Position numbers and translations under genes: made by a program
The notes under the pieces: generated by a model
What the model was told of the DNA's origin: nothing
Databases searched by the model: none
What the model saw: only the letters and a program-made list of their open reading frames with translations
Assembly: GCA_050950645.1 (NCBI GenBank)
Contig: JBMNHZ010000008.1
Coordinates: 23,272 to 87,271 of the forward strand
Length of the DNA: 64,000 bases
Reading direction: 5' to 3'
Source of the DNA: BRH-c25 sp012519325
GTDB lineage: Bacteria > Bacillota > Clostridia > Lutisporales > Lutisporaceae
Shown: piece by piece, positions 62,722-64,000 of the stretch
Numbering within the stretch: the first letter of the stretch is position 1
Layout: each line of letters starts with the position of its first letter

Positions 62722-63198
62722 TTATACAGGATACGTCTTATCCTCTTTATCTGCCAGGCTGCTGTCAATTCCATATTTCTTTGCCTGTCTGTCCCTGAAG
62801 AACTTCAGGGCTACCTGCGGGAAAACCGCATAACTCAGTACATCCTCTTCCTGCTCGTAATACTCTTTAATTTCTGCCTTCATCATCTCTAATTGAGGCT
62901 CTATCAAATCGGCAGGCCTGCAGGTTATAACCTCTTCATCCCCAATAATTTTCTTCTTTATTTCCTCGGAAATCGGAACACTAGGTCTTCCATATCTGCC
63001 GCTGACATAATCCTTTATTTCATTTGGTATCATTTTGTATCTGCTGCCGGATAGAACATTAAATACCGCCTGAGTACCAACAAACTGGCTGGATGGTGTT
63101 ACAAGTGGAGGATAGCCCAAATCTTCTCTTACTCTAGGCACCTCTTTAAGCACGTCCTTATACTTATCCATAGCATTTGCCTGCTCTAACTGGGACAC
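62722..63198 (-). pseudogene. oadA: 3' fragment of oxaloacetate decarboxylase alpha/pyruvate carboxylase subunit B
   Basis: From VSQLEQANAMDKYKDVLKEVP to the stop, about 158 residues match the conserved C-terminal carboxylase domain of OadA/PycB (LGYPPLVTPSSQFVGTQAVFNVL, YKMIPNEIKDYVSGRYG, ALKFFRDRQAKKYG). The first 300 or so residues, with the biotin-dependent active site, are missing: at about 63198 the sequence changes to unrelated GC-rich DNA in which this frame is not coding. No biotinyl domain follows, normal for the variant where it is a separate subunit. Confidence 0.85.
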
Positions 63199-63979
63199 GC
63201 CCCGGGATAACCCGTTTTGCACGCTTCCAGAGTTTCTGACCGGTGCCGAGATGCAGTCCTTCGTTTCGGATAAGGTGCCGGTTGGCGGCGAACAACTCCG
63301 GGTGCTCCTGCCGCAGAGCAAGAGCTTCGACCCAGGTAAAGTCCCGGCGCGGGCTAAAATGCTCAAACACCCTGCGGATAACCTCAAAATCTTCCGGCTC
63401 ATCGACGGTCCAGCGTTCTTTGGAGCAGTCGGTTTCATTGGTAAGGTTTGTCCGAGCAAACTGCCTGGATTCGCGGACGTACGGCGTGACGTGCTCCCGG
63501 AGACACGGATCTGTCGCCCGGCTCCAGGCGATCTCCAGTGCCTTAAATGTAAACGCCTCGATGTCCAGCCCGTCCGGGTAGGTTGGAGGCATCGTGTTTG
63601 AAGCGTAGTCAACACCTTTTTCCTCAAACAGTTCAATAACGGCATCCACAAGTTCAGGATCGATCAGGGGGCAATCCCCGGTGATGCGCACCACCACATC
63701 GGCTCTTGCCCTCTTCGCCGCCTGATAGTAGCGGTCAAGCACGTCGTCTTCACTGCCCCGATATACATCAAAACCCATATTCCCCACGTACTGAACCAGA
63801 GGCTCATTGCGGGGATCGGATGATGTGGCAAGCACAATCTGGTCGATGGACCTAGCCCGCGATAGCCTCTCTAGGAGGAGCCCAATCATCGGCGTGCCGC
63901 AGATCGGCTGCATTACCTTGTTCGGAAAGCGGGTCGAGCCCATGCGGGCCTGAACAATAGCAACAATTCTCTGTATCAT
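63199..63979 (-). pseudogene. SpsF-like cytidylyltransferase domain, 3' end cut at the junction
   Basis: From the ATG at 63979 the frame reads MIQRIVAIVQARMGSTRFPNK, the CMP-sugar cytidylyltransferase opening, with GSEDDVLDRYYQAAKRARADVVVRITGDCPLIDPELVD. After about residue 240 it reads GTGQKLWKRAKRVIPG, like the start of a fused glutamate-1-semialdehyde aminotransferase-like domain, then breaks into the oadA fragment and an out-of-frame tail. The complete protein would probably be over 600 residues and serve surface or spore-coat polysaccharide synthesis. The DNA is clearly GC-richer (roughly 55-60% by eye) than the rest of the window. Confidence 0.75.
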
Positions 63980-64000
63980 AACAGATTCCACCGGGATGGA

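Noticed and set aside
63199..63651. N-terminal part of the long frame joined to the oadA fragment
   Set aside because: It reads the spsF-like gene in a wrong frame (Arg/Ser/Pro-rich); only the part below 63198 is real oadA sequence.
1..64000. CRISPR arrays, rRNA genes, prophage structural genes
   Set aside because: I saw no regularly spaced short repeats, no rRNA sequence and no phage morphogenesis proteins.

Overview
The window looks like the chromosome of a low-GC, anaerobic, endospore-forming member of the Clostridia. It carries a GerA-type germinant receptor operon, a CotS-family coat protein, an IspH fused to S1 domains (typical of Clostridia), a ferredoxin-dependent 2-oxoacid oxidoreductase, and the block miaB-mutS-mutL-miaA-hfq followed by a YnbB-like lyase and a glutamine synthetase, an order also known from Bacillus. 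Most genes lie on the minus strand. I had no database, so products come from motifs, length and neighbourhood.

Layout. 1-3400: a MacB/LolCDE-type ABC exporter (permease cut by the window edge) with a TetR regulator. 3532-6903: large glutamine synthetase and a YnbB/methionine-gamma-lyase-like PLP enzyme. 7004-8826: intact ISLre2-family element with a 9-bp target duplication. 9104-16211: hfq-miaA-mutL-mutS-miaB, read from miaB. 16405-17737: deleted second copy of the same IS. 17856-22816, plus strand: an unknown gene, then gerA-type A-C-D-B genes. 23105-27655: livKHMGF branched-chain amino acid transporter. 27924-30169: a possible single-strand-annealing-like protein and a beta-CASP metallo-hydrolase. 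30346-30422: tRNA-Pro(CGG).

30376-38203 is a 7.8-kb island bounded by a perfect 54-bp direct repeat of the tRNA-Pro 3' end. Its cargo is a YjiH/YjiG-like membrane pair, an M81 (MlrC-type) metallopeptidase and a GGDEF-like/winged-helix regulator. No integrase is visible. An IS30-type element cut the yjiG-like gene, leaving a 19-bp target duplication, and an IS256-type element then inserted into the IS30 end.

38239-48342 combines meso-diaminopimelate dehydrogenase, dapA, asd and a short aspartokinase with every part of a multi-subunit D-amino-acid/imino-acid dehydrogenase (DadA-like flavoprotein, HcnB-like flavoprotein, 2Fe-2S protein, BFD protein, 4Fe-4S protein), a sodium:solute symporter and an FCD-domain regulator. 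This mixture is the best candidate here for an undescribed pathway. It may make diaminopimelate/dipicolinate, or it may run the aspartate pathway backwards to conserve energy from an imported amino or imino acid.

48567-61908 holds cotS, cheR, the flavoprotein-(membrane protein)-aroH-cmk-plsC-ispH/S1 group, a phosphoglycerate-mutase-like phosphatase, korDABC with an RpiR-type regulator, and surE. 62018-62656 is an unknown gene. At about 63198 the sequence switches abruptly, in the middle of two genes, from an oadA/pycB 3' end to GC-rich DNA coding for a SpsF-like cytidylyltransferase. This looks like a chimeric join or recent recombination. Three copies of a GC-rich palindromic repeat (8951-9020, 16255-16331, 57226-57335) sit between genes.
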